From positions 19,578,350-19,642,349 of the forward strand of contig CM057234.1 in the NCBI GenBank assembly GCA_029891385.1: a DNA stretch of 64,000 nt, written 5' to 3'. This DNA comes from Erythroxylum novogranatense (taxonomy: Eukaryota > Streptophyta > Magnoliopsida > Malpighiales > Erythroxylaceae). The notes beneath the pieces are model-generated. The model had not been told where the DNA came from and ran no database searches. It was given only the letters and a program-made list of their open reading frames with translations. Shown piece by piece: positions 12,241-23,576 of this stretch (its first letter is position 1; the number at the start of each line of letters is the position of its first letter). The translations under genes and the position numbers were made by a program.

Positions 12241-12640
12241 TCTTCACCTTGAGGACAAGGTGCTTTTGGAGGGTGGGGTAACGCAACGATTAGGAAATTG
12301 AGGGGGCTATTTTGTTATTTTCTAATTGTTAGGTACTATTTTACTAATTATTTGTGTTTGTTACAAAGTTGTTATTTTGTTATGACGAGCTAAGAAAGGA
12401 ATCCATACATACACGGTTCCTACATGTAAGGAAGACGGACAGAAATACCATTAACAAATATTCTTTTCGAATCTTTTCTGCTCTTTTTCTCATCACCAAT
12501 TCTTTTCTCTTCTCACCTAATCCCTGGTCTGTTAGAGTCACCTTTTATGTTCCTTTGTCATCTCTCTTAAGTATGAAACTAGTTAACATAGCCTAAATAT
12601 GAGACCTTACTGGCATCCTATGTTAGTTAACCTCCTTATC
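12241..12640 (+). mobile_element. Polypurine tract and 3' LTR remnant of the Reina-like element
   Basis: 'TTTTGGAGGGTGGGG' (about 12264-12278) is a good polypurine tract following the pol stop and the 'CTTGAGGACAAGG' motif usual at chromovirus pol ends. The next few hundred bases, beginning TAACGCAACG, would be a short LTR of Reina size. The start has lost the canonical TG, and the right edge cannot be fixed because the 5' LTR is missing. The right boundary given is approximate. Confidence 0.5.
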
Positions 12641-13014
12641 TTCTTCTTTTATGTAATAAAACACTATTATATAGGTTTGAACACAAGGTCATGTTTCCTC
12701 TGTATTGGAAAATATGGGTAGAACACAGTAAGGAATTGATGATGCCTAAAGAAAGAGAATGTTGTACGTCTTGTTGAATATGGTAAGGATATGGATACGT
12801 GTTAGTGCCGTGCTAGCCAGGTAGAAAACTCTCCAAAAAGCATAATGTTGCATATTTGAATGTAAGGAATAATATGATACTCCTTATAATGTGGTTAACT
12901 CTTTACTATGTGAATTTGGATTTCTTTTTACTATTACAACTATTTTATGATATAACAATAGTTGAACTATACATTTAACTTCAAATCCAATTTTTTATGC
13001 TCAAATATAAACTT
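12641..13014. other. Unassigned AT-rich DNA
   Basis: No open frame, repeat or terminal motif is recognisable between the Reina-like LTR remnant and the CACTA element. Confidence 0.5.
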
Positions 13015-13017
13015 ATT

Positions 13018-14359
13018 CACTACAAAAAAATAGAGTTTAGCGACGGAATTTGTACATATTCCATCGGTAAGCTTATTTAACGACGGAATTTATTCACAGA
13101 AAAAGTCATTGGAAATATGGTCGTTACTAAATTTAATGATGAAAATTTTCCGTTAGTAAATTTACCGACGGAATTACCGACAGTAAAAATTTTTGTCGGT
13201 AAATTTATCGACGGATTTTTTGTTCAGTCAATAAATTCTTCTGTCAGAAAATTACCAACGGATTTTGTAAAATCCAATATATTTACCAACGGAATTTTTT
13301 TCCGCCGATAAATTTGCTGAAAACTATTTTTTAAAATTTACCTGCAAACTGTTTAGTTTCTCTAGAAGCTACTATGGAGAGAATTTCATTATTTCAAGTA
13401 AGAGAATTAAAATATTCAAATTCATACTAAAACAAAACTGAAAATAAAGAACTGAAATTGTTTTTTCAAATAACAAACATTTCATCAAGCACCTTACATG
13501 TATCAGAAATTTATTTTAACATCACAACTAAAATCATGTCTTGTCCCTTCTATCACTAACATTTATACCTTAAAGTTGTTTTCCAATAATAAAATACACA
13601 AATAAACGAAAGTAATAAATACCCAAATTAACTTTCATCTAATATATGAAAAAACATATGACAGTAGTTGCAAAAATACCTCTACCGAAGGACACGATGA
13701 CAATAGCTGGAGAAGACAACATCGTCGAGTAGAAAAGGAGTCCACAACAGAGAAATGAGCTCCAAGAAAATCGAAGAGAAGATGTAGGAAGAAGGAAGAA
13801 GAAGAAAGGAAAAAGAAGATAGAAGTGGGAGGGAGATGTTGGGTGAGTTTATATCTAAAAAGAATTTACCGACGGAATTACCGACGAAAATTTCCGTAGG
13901 TAAATTCAAAAAAATTTATACCGCCAATAATTTCCGCCTTTTACCGACAGAAAGAAAATTTTCGTCACTAAATTCATTTACCAACGGAATTTACCTACGA
14001 AATTTTTCGTAGGTAAACTCAAAAAATATTTTTCCGTCAAAAATTCCCTCCATTTTTAACGACAAAACATATACCGTCGCTAAATTGCTCAATTATAGCG
14101 ACAGAAATATGTTTTCCGTTGCTAATTTCAACGGTAAATTTTCCGTCAGAAATTTATTACCGACGGCTATATTGTTTCGTCGCTAATGTCCGTTGCAAAT
14201 TTTGCCGGGATAAATTTCCTCTAAATTTAGCGACGAATATTAGTACCGTCGTTAAATCACTCAATTTTAGCGATGGAAAGCGTATTTCCATCGCTAATTG
14301 CCGACATAAATTTTTCCATTGCTAAGTTTCCGTCGCTAATATATATTTTTCTTGTAGTG
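13018..14359. mobile_element. Non-autonomous CACTA (En/Spm-type) element
   Basis: The element begins CACTACAAAAAAAT (13018) and ends TTTTTCTTGTAGTG (14359), inverted ends of the CACTA superfamily. It is flanked on both sides by the trinucleotide ATT (13015-13017 and 14360-14362), the 3-bp target duplication expected for this group. Both subterminal regions (about 13035-13320 and 13865-14335) are packed with direct and inverted copies of GCGACGGAAT, TACCGACGGAAT and relatives, which is the usual arrangement of transposase-binding subterminal repeats. The roughly 540-bp centre lacks them and encodes no transposase. Mobility would need a transposase supplied in trans. Confidence 0.93.
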
Positions 14360-14370
14360 ATTAAATCATA

Positions 14371-14490
14371 TTATTATTTTGTTGATGAGTTAATAACATT
14401 GAAAAGGTTCAAATAAGATCTAACATATTTAATTATTATTTTGTTAATGAGTTAATGACATTGAGAAGGTTCAAATAAGATATATTTTTA
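14371..14490. repeat. Tandem duplication of about 62 bp
   Basis: The segment starting 'TTATTATTTTGTTGATGAGT' (about 14370) is repeated immediately as 'TTATTATTTTGTTAATGAGT' (about 14432), and both run on through 'AAGGTTCAAATAAGAT'. The copies differ by a few substitutions. Confidence 0.8.
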
Positions 14491-14600
14491 GTAATGATCA
14501 ACTTAGTGATATATTTACAAAACCACCTCATTAAAGACTATTTGCAAAACAAAAGAGACAAGACACTCGTTAGGAATGACAAAGATATAGATATTATCAT
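14475..14600 (+). pseudogene. Ty1/copia RNase H C-terminal fragment
   Basis: A short frame reads 'IRYIFSNDQLSDIFTKPPH' (14480-14535) and then meets a stop. The Asp-Gln-Leu-x-Asp-Ile-Phe-Thr-Lys string is the near-invariant end of Ty1/copia pol. Nothing upstream continues it, because the CACTA element lies only about 120 bp away. This is a tail fragment of an otherwise lost copia element. The following few hundred bases may be its 3' non-coding or LTR sequence but show no confirmable boundary. Confidence 0.7.
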
Positions 14601-16699
14601 TATCTTTCTCAAATAGTCTTTAATATAAATTTTCAATTATTTGTGATCTAACCAATCTTATCATATTTTAAAGTGTAGTCTTTATATAAATGCCAAAAAA
14701 AATGTTGTCAACTTGTTATCATTAATAACAGTATGGATCTTTGAAAACTTGACCTATTACTTTTTTGTTGAATTTTCAAGTTGCTAAGTAAATAGAGTGT
14801 ATAATGTTTCACTCGAAGAGATTGACTCAACGGTAGACAAATTTATTTCCCATTTTACTTTCTCTAACTTTAAACTTAGTCGGAGATTGTGAAATCTAAG
14901 TAATTTTAAGTAATGTATTGAAAAATCTAATCGATTAAGGTTTAACTGAAAAATTTGGAACTGTTTAATTTTTGGTTTGATTTGTTTTATTAACTCTTAT
15001 TCTTAAAACTAATTAGTTTATTAATTAATCGATCAATTTTATAATTTAGTATTTTTTATTCAATTAAACTTCAATTTTTAATGAATAAAGATAATCTCTT
15101 TTAATTATATTTTAAAATTTTTAATTTTGTTCAATTTTAGCTAATTTTATGATGATCTAATATCGTATGAATTTTTTATACCGTAAATATGTTGTCCTAT
15201 GAATTTAATTTTTAATTTTTAAGTTACAAATATTTCTTCCAAAGTTCGAAGAATTTGGGAGAATTGGTGTCAATTTACATCGATATATGCAAAAGCTGAC
15301 TCGAAAGTATATATTAATTATTAGGTGGCTATCAAAACGAATAACGCAGCCTGGCATTTATAGATGTTAATTTGATCATAGAGGGGTAGATAATGATTAG
15401 AAACACCTTGGTATAGCACTTTGGATGTCACCTATGTCTCCTACTAGTTTAGATTAGAAAGTTGTGGAGAAAAGGAAGTTAATTTGAGGAAAGGGCAACT
15501 TGTGCACGATCTTGTGGACCTTGAGGAGTGGCAACTTTATGCTGCTGCAGACTTATATATATGGTGCATTATATGCTCATTATCTCCGGATTTAACTCGT
15601 CTCCATAGTATGACTAGACAAGCCACATCCTCTTTGTTTTTTCTCTCTCAGGTGACATTGGATCTCTTCTAATGAACAATGATGCAGCTTTGGTCATTCA
15701 TAAACAACATACGTTCTTAAATAAGGAATTGCAAAATATCATCATAGCTATAGGTTATTGAAATAATCGCAATTAATGCTGATACAACCGAATAATTAGA
15801 AAATTTAATTATTTTAATTTTGTAGAATAATGGAGATCATGGATCAAAATCTGCAATGTTAATGCATCAACTAGCTAGCTAGTCTTACAATTTTTAATAT
15901 CATTCGTCAAAGTTTAACCTTCTTCGTCTTTTCGATCAGTTTAAATATCTAGGGTACATATAAAATGTCGAGACTTAGAAATCATTATGAGTACTATAGT
16001 CGGCACTGGAGATGGGAATTTTGTATCATTAGTCGATTAGTAATGATAGCGAGCAGAAGCTAGAAACTAAAGCTTAAATTCAAAGTACATTCAAAATAGC
16101 AGCAAAAGCTGGGATTTGCCGTGAGAAACAGAAAGATGTCATTAGTTGATACTGTAGTGTCGAATGAATGAAAAACAATGGGCTTAGAATATTGCTTTCC
16201 CTTTTCTGTTCTAACTTCTAAGGGGAAACGAGAAAGGAGAATACTGCTCAATGTTTGTGCTATATATATATATATATATGCTTTTATTAATTAATTATAT
16301 GGTGTATCTATGCTTACAAAAAGGAGCTCCTTTTAGATTAGTATGTTGGCACCAATACAGAAGAACTTTTCATCTTTATCCATCGTTTTTATGTCTGACA
16401 TTATTGGTAATCGTGGTGGTTTTTTTTTATATATCTTACACCACACTATCCTATTTTGAAACTCTTGATTATTTCTTTTAACTTTTAGTTTAGATGTAAA
16501 TAAAATACTACTATACTTCTTGTCTAAGATCGATATCGAGAATAGATACATAAGGACTCAACAAAGGTAAACAGAAAAGACTCACAAATATAATTTTTTA
16601 TAAAAACATGGGTGATTTTAACTAGATTTTTAATACGATTAAACAAAACACGCTTGACATTATAAGGTAGAGTAGATATAGACAAAGTTGAAGACAGAT
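14601..16699. other. Unassigned AT-rich DNA
   Basis: No gene or recognisable element. A (TA)n run lies at about 16261-16279. Short open frames at 15484-15672, 16060-16251 and 16251-16551 have no recognisable domain. The last 150 bases may belong to the upstream part of the pararetrovirus polyprotein, but I cannot confirm it. Confidence 0.5.
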
Positions 16700-16732
16700 A
16701 CACATGATCATCTGATAATGCCTCCATAACTA

Positions 16733-17302
16733 TTGGACTATCTCTTTACTCGCTCTTATCAAGAGACAAGGTTACTGTTGGTTAAGATACGAAAGATGAC
16801 TTTGATACCAAAGGAGCTGAACTTTTTATGGAGAGAACACAACCATACATATCTATATGTAGGAGTTATACGCCTTATTCTCACATTTCATGAAAGAAAG
16901 GGAATACTTGCTACAACAAGGATATCTCTTCTAGACAGTGCTTACACAACATACCAAACTGCTTTGATTGGTACTTTGATGACTACTTTTAACAATGAAA
17001 GTGTCATTCTGACAATAGTACTTGATTTTAGCATCAAGTTGGATGATCCCACTTTGTTTGAACAACTGTAAGTTCAGATTCAGATCACTGAAGCAGATCA
17101 AGATCCTACAGCCATCATGGCTACCTTATATTATCAGATGATCTATCGTTTGCAGAATCATGCTTTGGACCCCAACGTTCCAAATTCTACTTCGGATGCT
17201 CTTTATATGGTTGCTGATCGTTCTAACGATCAAAATATTATCATCTCGATCCTGAAGCACTTACCAATAGTAAAGCTTGAAAAGTTGATGTCTACTGAAT
17301 GA
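16733..17302 (+). pseudogene. Movement protein domain of the endogenous pararetrovirus (broken)
   Basis: Two adjacent frames (16733-17071 and 17117-17302, the same frame with stops between) carry a 30K-superfamily movement domain. The hydrophobic core is around 'YLYVGVIRLILTFHERKG', followed by 'ISLLDSAYTTYQTALIGTL' and the acidic 'DFSIKLDDPTLFEQL' region, then 'MATLYYQMIYRLQNHALD'. This family enlarges plasmodesmata for cell-to-cell spread in related viruses. A stop near 17071, further stops after 17284 and the lack of an intact upstream frame show it is not functional. Confidence 0.8.
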
Positions 17303-19014
17303 ATCATTAATTACTAGAAGGTGTTCTATGCGCCTCATCAAAACTCTTTTTATATAACCACTCCTCTGATTCTGAAGACATTAAAAAATGGAACAGTGAA
17401 GTCCATCTATGCAAGGCCCAACGAAGATCTATCTAGACCTTCTACATCCAGTGTTATATTTCTGATACAACCTGTATTTTCTCATATGAAAGGTACATCT
17501 TCAGCCTGTATTTTCTCATATGAAAGGTACATCTGGCCCTCCTATTTATTATTTTAAATCTAATGGAGAGCCAGTCTATGTAAGCTATCATCGTGGACAC
17601 TTTGTATAGGGTGTTTACCTATTTATGTGCGAACTTGACTCTGAAGTCTATCTTAACCCTGAGTCAGACAATGATGATGATGATGAGTAGGATGCCAGAC
17701 GATGAAGGAGGAAGAAAAAAAATCTAAAACTCGTTGTATGCCTTCTCAACAGTATCATCCACACAAGGATGATTCAGATCTAGATGATTCCAGCAAATCT
17801 AGTAGTTTACCCACAGAAAGATCTAGACCTAGATCTCTTCGTAAGATGCTGAAATCTTCTACCTGTCAGCCTAAGCCAACAATTCCTGTCATTACTTGTA
17901 CTCCTATACCTTGTATGATGGTTAAGTCATACGAAAAAGAGTTTCCTTCTTTACACAGGAGTACAGATGAAATAACCAGTGTTATCTCTATCCCTTATAT
18001 CTGAGTCACAATAATTACTTCGCAAGGAACACTGGTCTCAAATCCTTCTGATGAAGTTCTTAATTGGCAGACATCAAATACAGTAACACAGAACAAAGCC
18101 CTTTGAAGAATTGATTCCAAGCTAGATGGAATCAATCAATATACTCATGCTACTCAACAAAAAGTTGATGTTGTCTCTAAAAAGATCCAACAACTGTACC
18201 ATTCATACAAAGCTCAGATCTAACAACTCGATGCTGATCTTCGACATTACATTGCTACTAGTATTTTAGACCTAACTTCGACGTCAAAACTAGAGAACTC
18301 AGGAGGATACAAGGAATTGTGCATTGTGTGGAAGCTTATATGCAATCTGCACAATCTAAAACTGTATATGGCTCATCCTCTTCAGTATTTCCAAATATAC
18401 AATCAATATACACTCATCCTCTATATCAGACATACCTAAAAGAAGCTGACTATTCAAAGGTCTGTAAGTTCAACCATCCTTTGATCAAACAAGATATACA
18501 TCCTTAGGTAGCTCAACAAAACCTAAAAAGCCAAAGTCAAACTCAAAATCAAAGCCTGAATAAGTTCTTATGTCATCACCTTCATATATTAAACCTGAAC
18601 CAGTTAACCAGTGGAGTAAACCATTATAGATCCAAACACCTCCCACTTCTCCTCCAAAGTCTGAACCTTCCACCTCTACTAGGAAGGATAAAGCGCTTAT
18701 GACAGAGTTCATAGTAACTCTTAAACCTACACCTGTTGTAAAAGATTCCTCTACTCAATCAGATAATTCAGAAGCTTGTTCTAAAGCCTCTGTCCCAATA
18801 TCTGAAATCTCTGCAACTATTTCTAAGTCATCATCTGAATAGATCTCTAAACCATCTTCTGATTCCTCAGCACAGCTAGCTGATCTATCAGATTAGCATA
18901 AATTCTGATGACTATGCATGAACCTACTAAAGTTGAACCATAAATAAGTGAAGCAGAATCCACAGGCACTGAACCTTTTAGACCAAAGCATCACCAGCTC
19001 AAGTAGCTGTACAG
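17303..19014 (+). pseudogene. Linker and coiled-coil part of the pararetroviral polyprotein (broken)
   Basis: Open pieces at 17321-17557, 17702-18004 and 18319-18507 are out of frame with each other. They encode an acidic, Ser-rich, basic-patched stretch ('DDSDLDDSSKSSSLPTERS'), then around 18110-18290 an alternating hydrophobic segment suitable for a coiled coil ('QKVDVVSKKIQQLYHS'), then a Pro/Tyr-containing stretch ('THPLYQTYLKEADYSK'). Serine- and threonine-rich low-complexity sequence follows to about 19000. A 34-bp tandem duplication at 17471-17534 shifts the frame. I infer that this region lies between movement and coat protein from its position only. Confidence 0.6.
17471..17534. repeat. 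34-bp tandem duplication
   Basis: 'CCTGTATTTTCTCATATGAA' begins at 17471 and again at 17505, with identical sequence through 'AGGTACATCT' in both copies. The 34-bp period is not a multiple of three, so it disrupts the polyprotein frame. Confidence 0.9.
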
Positions 19015-19082
19015 ACCAAGCCTACTTCAATACCTTGGTTTACTTTTGATGATTTTCACCCAAAGAAATGGAGAGATTGCTT

Positions 19083-21045
19083 TGTAAGTGATAAGTCGAC
19101 TTGTACCATGTGTAAGTCGACTTACACATGTTCGGTACCGATAAGTTTACTTGTTCATTGGATAAGTCGACTTATTCAAGGACGGTACTGTTTACTTGTG
19201 CCCTAAAGGCAATCCCCTTTAGCGCGTTTTATTCAAAGTCGTGTGCAGACTTTATGAATAAATAAAGAAAAGGCATTATTCATTAATTTGATATTCATAA
19301 ACATTGTTTATGAATTGATTTGATCTTTAATCAAATTAATGAAGTCCATGATATATGACATAGCATGAAGGAAATTATGATGTGATCATACTACTGAGAT
19401 TCCTATCATGTGCAATTATGTCAAGATCTAAATTCTCCTAGTCATAGGATTAATGAGACCGACATCATTAATCCGGATAGACTAGCACATGTCATATTCC
19501 TTGATTGGATCAGCGGTGGATCTCGTAAGCTGTAAATATGAGATATTTAGAATTGACATGTGGATGCTTACTAGTGGTAGTAAGTTCATTGGATGACCCG
19601 CCATGAGATCATCACATGGATATCTTATCTAAGTGTCGTTGATAATCTCATCATAGCAATGGTGCAAGTATCCTTAGACTTGAGGTACTCAAGGATATCT
19701 TGGATCTTGATCCTGCTTTGACTCCATTCCTTGTTGCCTTCGGAGGTAACTCATAGGGTGGTGCTTGGAGTGCGACTTGAGGTATTCAAGATAATTGAGT
19801 AGCCAATAAAGGATTCACCACTACGGATTAGCGAAGAGATACCCATGGCCTCTTGTCGGGATCATTACTAAGTGGCAAAGCATGTATGTCATGAAGAGTG
19901 TCTTCAATGACATATAGAGTAATGAGTCCCGTGACGAGAACCGATATCACTGGGCTAGACTCGTCTAGTGAGAGTTGACACTCTAACCATACTCATAACC
20001 AAGTGGGGTATAGGATGGTGAAAGAACGAATTGCACGGTAATTGTCTATGAAAGGGTTCGTGATCTGGTTCGTGATGAATACATCAAACCGATTACTTTC
20101 CGGTCAATTGGGGTCATGATGTGTTGCTAGATACCGCTCATGACTTGCTCAGATTAATTGTTAATCTAAGTGGCCAACATAACCGGGAACCTAAAGGGTC
20201 ACACGCATAAGAGTGTTTCAGAGAATCTGTAAAATAGTAATTGGACTGAGTTCCAATTATGGAGAGCATTAGGATTAAATGGATCCCAATGGGATTGGGA
20301 TATGTCCCGATGAGATCGCGACATCAATATTGCTAAGAAAGGTTTAGAGTTGTTTCAAAGATTGGGGCCATGAGAGGTGGGTAGGACCGACCTCGCTTGA
20401 TGGATGCTTTAGCAATTATATATATTAATTAATTAAGTAAATAATTAATTAATATATATATAAATATATATACATGTGCGTTGGAGTGTGGGAGAAGTGA
20501 ATGGAAAGATAAGCTTTGACTTTTCAAAGCTTTATTAGTTTATTCATTAAAGAAATGAGTGGCTATTAAGCTTACACTTGGCCATCTCTTATGTAACTCT
20601 TTTAAGAGTTAAAAGAGACACATATAAAGGCCAAGGAAGTGTGGTGGTCGACGGTGGCTTAATGGGAGAGGAAGTTTTGGAAGCTTAAGAGTTAAGCTTT
20701 CCTTTGAAAATGGGTTTTCATGCCTTCCTCTTCAAGCATCATCATTTCTCTTCTTTCTCCAAGCACAAGGTTCCAATGTGGATCTCAAGCTCTCCAGGAC
20801 AGAGGTAGGGTTTAGCAGCCTTTAATCTGTTCTAGCTATTCCCGGGTCAAAGGGGTTTGATCCGGTTAGATTTTCTGATCTCTGCGTGGATCACCTTTAG
20901 AGATAGTCTCTTTTGGCTATTTAGGTTGATGTCTTCATACGGATACCAAGATCCTGGGTTTCGGGAAAGTCCCGGGAACAAAAATTTTTATTTTCCGCTG
21001 CCGGTACATGTGATGTACCTCCCGGGATTTTCCTACATGCTTACA
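19083..21045 (+). mobile_element. Solo-LTR-like insertion in the pararetroviral coat protein
   Basis: The 1963-bp insert starts TGTAAGTGATAAG and ends CATGCTTACA. The ends form the inverted repeat TGTAAG/CTTACA and fit the LTR rule TG...CA. No coding sequence, primer site or polypurine tract is present. 'TTTTCCGCTGCCGG' near the right end is a common ending in plant LTRs, which suggests plus orientation. The interrupted frame joins at the two edges with no duplicated bases visible, so a target duplication is absent or lost. The superfamily is unresolved. Confidence 0.7.
19091..19176. repeat. AAGTCGACTT cluster at the start of the solo LTR
   Basis: The 10-bp palindrome AAGTCGACTT occurs three times, plus one variant (AAGTTTACTT). 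The second copy sits inside a longer palindrome, TGTGTAAGTCGACTTACACA. The same palindrome forms arrays at 53961-54126 and 61677-61884 in other LTRs. Confidence 0.85.
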
Positions 21046-22129
21046 TGAATTTGGTGCATGGATAGATCTTCAAATGACTTGACCGAATAATCCTTTACAG
21101 GACATTTTGTCTGAGTTTACTTCTCATTTAATTGGTACTTTACGAGAATGGTGGCAAAGTATTGACAACTATCGAAGACTTCAGTATATCCAAGTCATTA
21201 TAGTCAGAGCTCTTCTTGGAATAATTCATAAGGAATTCATTGGTAACTTATAGATAAGTAGATTCGTCGAAATTTTGCAATGAAATGTTGTTCACTTGGC
21301 AAACGTGATTTACATAAGCATTTTTAAGTATGATGGAAAGGTATTATCTTTTGAATGGATAAAATGATGTTAATCTTTGCTATAGTTTTATCTCATCCCT
21401 TCCAGATCAACTACAACTAGAGCTACAACAAACTATTATTTCTTTACAAAGAGGTATTACTAATATATCTCTTGGAGAAATCTACTAGCTTACTTTAGCC
21501 TCTCTTAATAAGCTTTGTGATCAACATGCCTTATTCAATAACATCGTTAAAGATGGTCCACTTCTCAAACAGGCTTATAAGAAGCCTTATCTTTAAATTA
21601 ATTACAAAGACAAAAAGAACTAAGATTGTAACAATAAGAAGAAATCTCATCATAATCATATCTATCATCGATGAAAGTTCCTCAGACAAATGGAAGGTTA
21701 CAAGCCCTTAAGGAAAACTTAGATGAGAAAAGATGGAACAAAGCGAAAGTTTGTTTGATTCTTCAAGAAAAAATACCATCATTCTCAAAAAGCTGATCGA
21801 TGTTTTCTCTGTAGACAATCAGGACACTTTGCACTAACCTATCCTCATAAAAGCAAGAAAGATGTCAAGTTATTGAAGCAAATACAATAAATTTTGCCTA
21901 TTCATTCTTCTAATAACTTTGAAGATCTTATTGAGGAACAATCCACTGAAGATGAAGACACCAAGTTTGTTGTTTATGTTACAACCTCTTAAGATGAATC
22001 CTCTGATTCCTCTATCTCTTTAGGGGATGATTATCTATACATGCTATGGTAGATCTGCATGAAATTAGATCGTACTCAAGTCCAATGACCATATGTCCAG
22101 ATCTAACTCTTCATACAAGACAAATATGA

Positions 22130-22400
22130 ACGTCCCATCAAAGCTATTGGATTTATGGATATTGGATCTAGCCGTATGATTATGAAGCCCAACATTTTAC
22201 CTTCTGAGGCATGGACCTCACATGATGAGTACTTTACTGCTGCAGATGACAATTCAATCAAGATTGGGTTAATTACAAAGAGAAAGATCAGGATACGATT
22301 CTTTCCACAGTGTGCAATTTGGACTAAAATGCTTGACAACAATCTACCTAGCCATCATTTTACAGTCCCTACATTGAAGTGAAAAATGTGTTTGAACTTT
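22130..22400 (+). pseudogene. Aspartic protease domain of the endogenous pararetrovirus (broken)
   Basis: The frame at 22155-22382 contains 'FMDIGSSRMIMKPNILP'. The catalytic signature at 22158-22166 reads Asp-Ile-Gly where the family has Asp-Thr-Gly, a change explained by one C-to-T transition. The C-terminal portion with 'HHFTVPTL' follows, then a stop near 22381. Upstream, an acidic Ser/Glu/Asp stretch (about 21910-22040) separates it from the coat protein zinc knuckle. The protease would process the polyprotein in a live relative. Confidence 0.75.
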
Positions 22401-22539
22401 CTCAAGTTCCTACACCATATACCTTATTAGGAGATAAACTGTTAGACTGTTGTCTTGAATCATATGATATCTTGATATCCTCTACAAGATGACAAGTTTC
22501 CTCTCCCTAAGATTAGTACTTAGGTACTATTTTTAAAAG

Positions 22540-23576
22540 AAGTTGTTGTCTTTTCTAAGTTTCATCTTAAGGCAGGATTTTGGCAATTGGGTGTCAACCT
22601 GATTGAGTGGTACAAAACTGCATTATAAATTTCCAATATATAATACCAATGGACTGTTATGTCATTTAGGCTTAAAGTTGCCCCATCATTGTTTCAAAGA
22701 ACCATGACTAAAATCTATGAGCCTATCCTCAACAGTGCAATCATTTACATTGATGACATTCTCCTATTCTTAAAGACCCATAAGGAACATCAGGCCTCAC
22801 TTCAACAATTCTTAGATCTTACTAAATAGTATGACATCATGCTTTTAGCCTCTAAAAAACATCATTAGTATAAAGGAGATTGAATTTTTGGGTATGCATT
22901 TCAAAGATAGATTCTACCAGCCTAGTACACATATTGCACAAGAGTTGTTACACTTTCCTGATGAAAATCTCATAATGAAACAAATACAACAATTCCTCAA
23001 GATTGTTAATTACATTAATGAGTTTATACCACACGTGATAGCTTACACTTCATGTTTATCCAAGTTGTTTAAAAAGAATCCACTAGATTGACATTTAGAA
23101 CAAACAAAGGTTGTCTAACATTTAAATCATATCTGTTAAGATCCTCCACCTTTAAAAATTTCTGACTTGGGACAACAAATAATACAAACAGATGCTAGTG
23201 ACAATTATTAGGGTGTTGTGCTTATCAAAGAAATCAATAACAAAAGCCATTATTGTGGTCATGCAATGGCCAATTTCGAACCACTAAATGCCACCACCAC
23301 ATCAGTTACAAAGAGATCTTAGTTGTTAAAAGAGGTATTGAAAATTTTTCTTTCTACCTTGCTCCTTATCACTTTGTCATTGAAATGGATAATACTTCAT
23401 TTCCCAAGATTCTTGATCAACCCAAGAAATATTTTCCAATAGTCAATTTCTTCGTTGACAAGAATGGTTTTCTTTTTATAAATTCTCCATTCATTATATT
23501 AAAAGTCACCAAAACACACTTGCTGATTTTCTCTTTAGACCTACCAAACCTGTCTTATTTCTTTCCTCTTCTCTGA
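22540..23576 (+). pseudogene. Reverse transcriptase and RNase H of the endogenous pararetrovirus (broken)
   Basis: The first part shows 'FHLKAGFWQLGVN' (about 22560), then 'FRLKVAPSLFQRTM' and an intact 'IIYIDDILLF' (catalytic Asp-Asp at about 22746-22757). After frameshifts, the thumb region is readable at 22888-23091. RNase H begins at 'IQTDASDNY' (about 23183). The frame 23253-23576 carries 'SYKEILVVKRGIENFSFYL' and 'FVIEMDNTSFPKIL', including the Glu of KE and the later Asp. There are numerous stops. The enzyme pair copies pregenomic RNA into DNA in live relatives; this copy cannot. Confidence 0.85.

Larger units (their letters stand above)
5306..12640 (+). mobile_element. Decayed Reina-like Ty3/gypsy chromovirus
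   Basis: A 5'-truncated Ty3/gypsy element with the order gag, protease, reverse transcriptase, RNase H, integrase, chromodomain, polypurine tract and a short 3' LTR remnant. The RT and gag sequences look like the Reina clade of plant chromoviruses. The 5' LTR and the start of gag are missing, because an LTR ends at 5305 immediately upstream. The reading frame is broken by many stops and shifts. An antisense LTR interrupts the integrase region between about 8999 and 11643; the coding sequence resumes at about 11644. It cannot encode a functional protein. Confidence 0.85.
19015..21880 (+). pseudogene. Coat protein domain of the endogenous pararetrovirus, interrupted
   Basis: The domain begins around 'IPWFTFDDFHPKKW' (about 19030) and is cut at 19082. 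It resumes at 21046 in a matching frame with 'EFGAWIDLQ' and continues through 'LIGTLREWWQSIDNYRRLQ' and 'IIHKEFIG' (about 21130-21245). The C-terminal zinc knuckle at about 21801-21842 reads 'CFLCRQSGHFALTY', so the fourth Cys of the CCHC set is Tyr. A Lys-rich stretch precedes it. Several other stops interrupt the segment. In the family this protein forms the capsid and binds nucleic acid. Confidence 0.75.
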
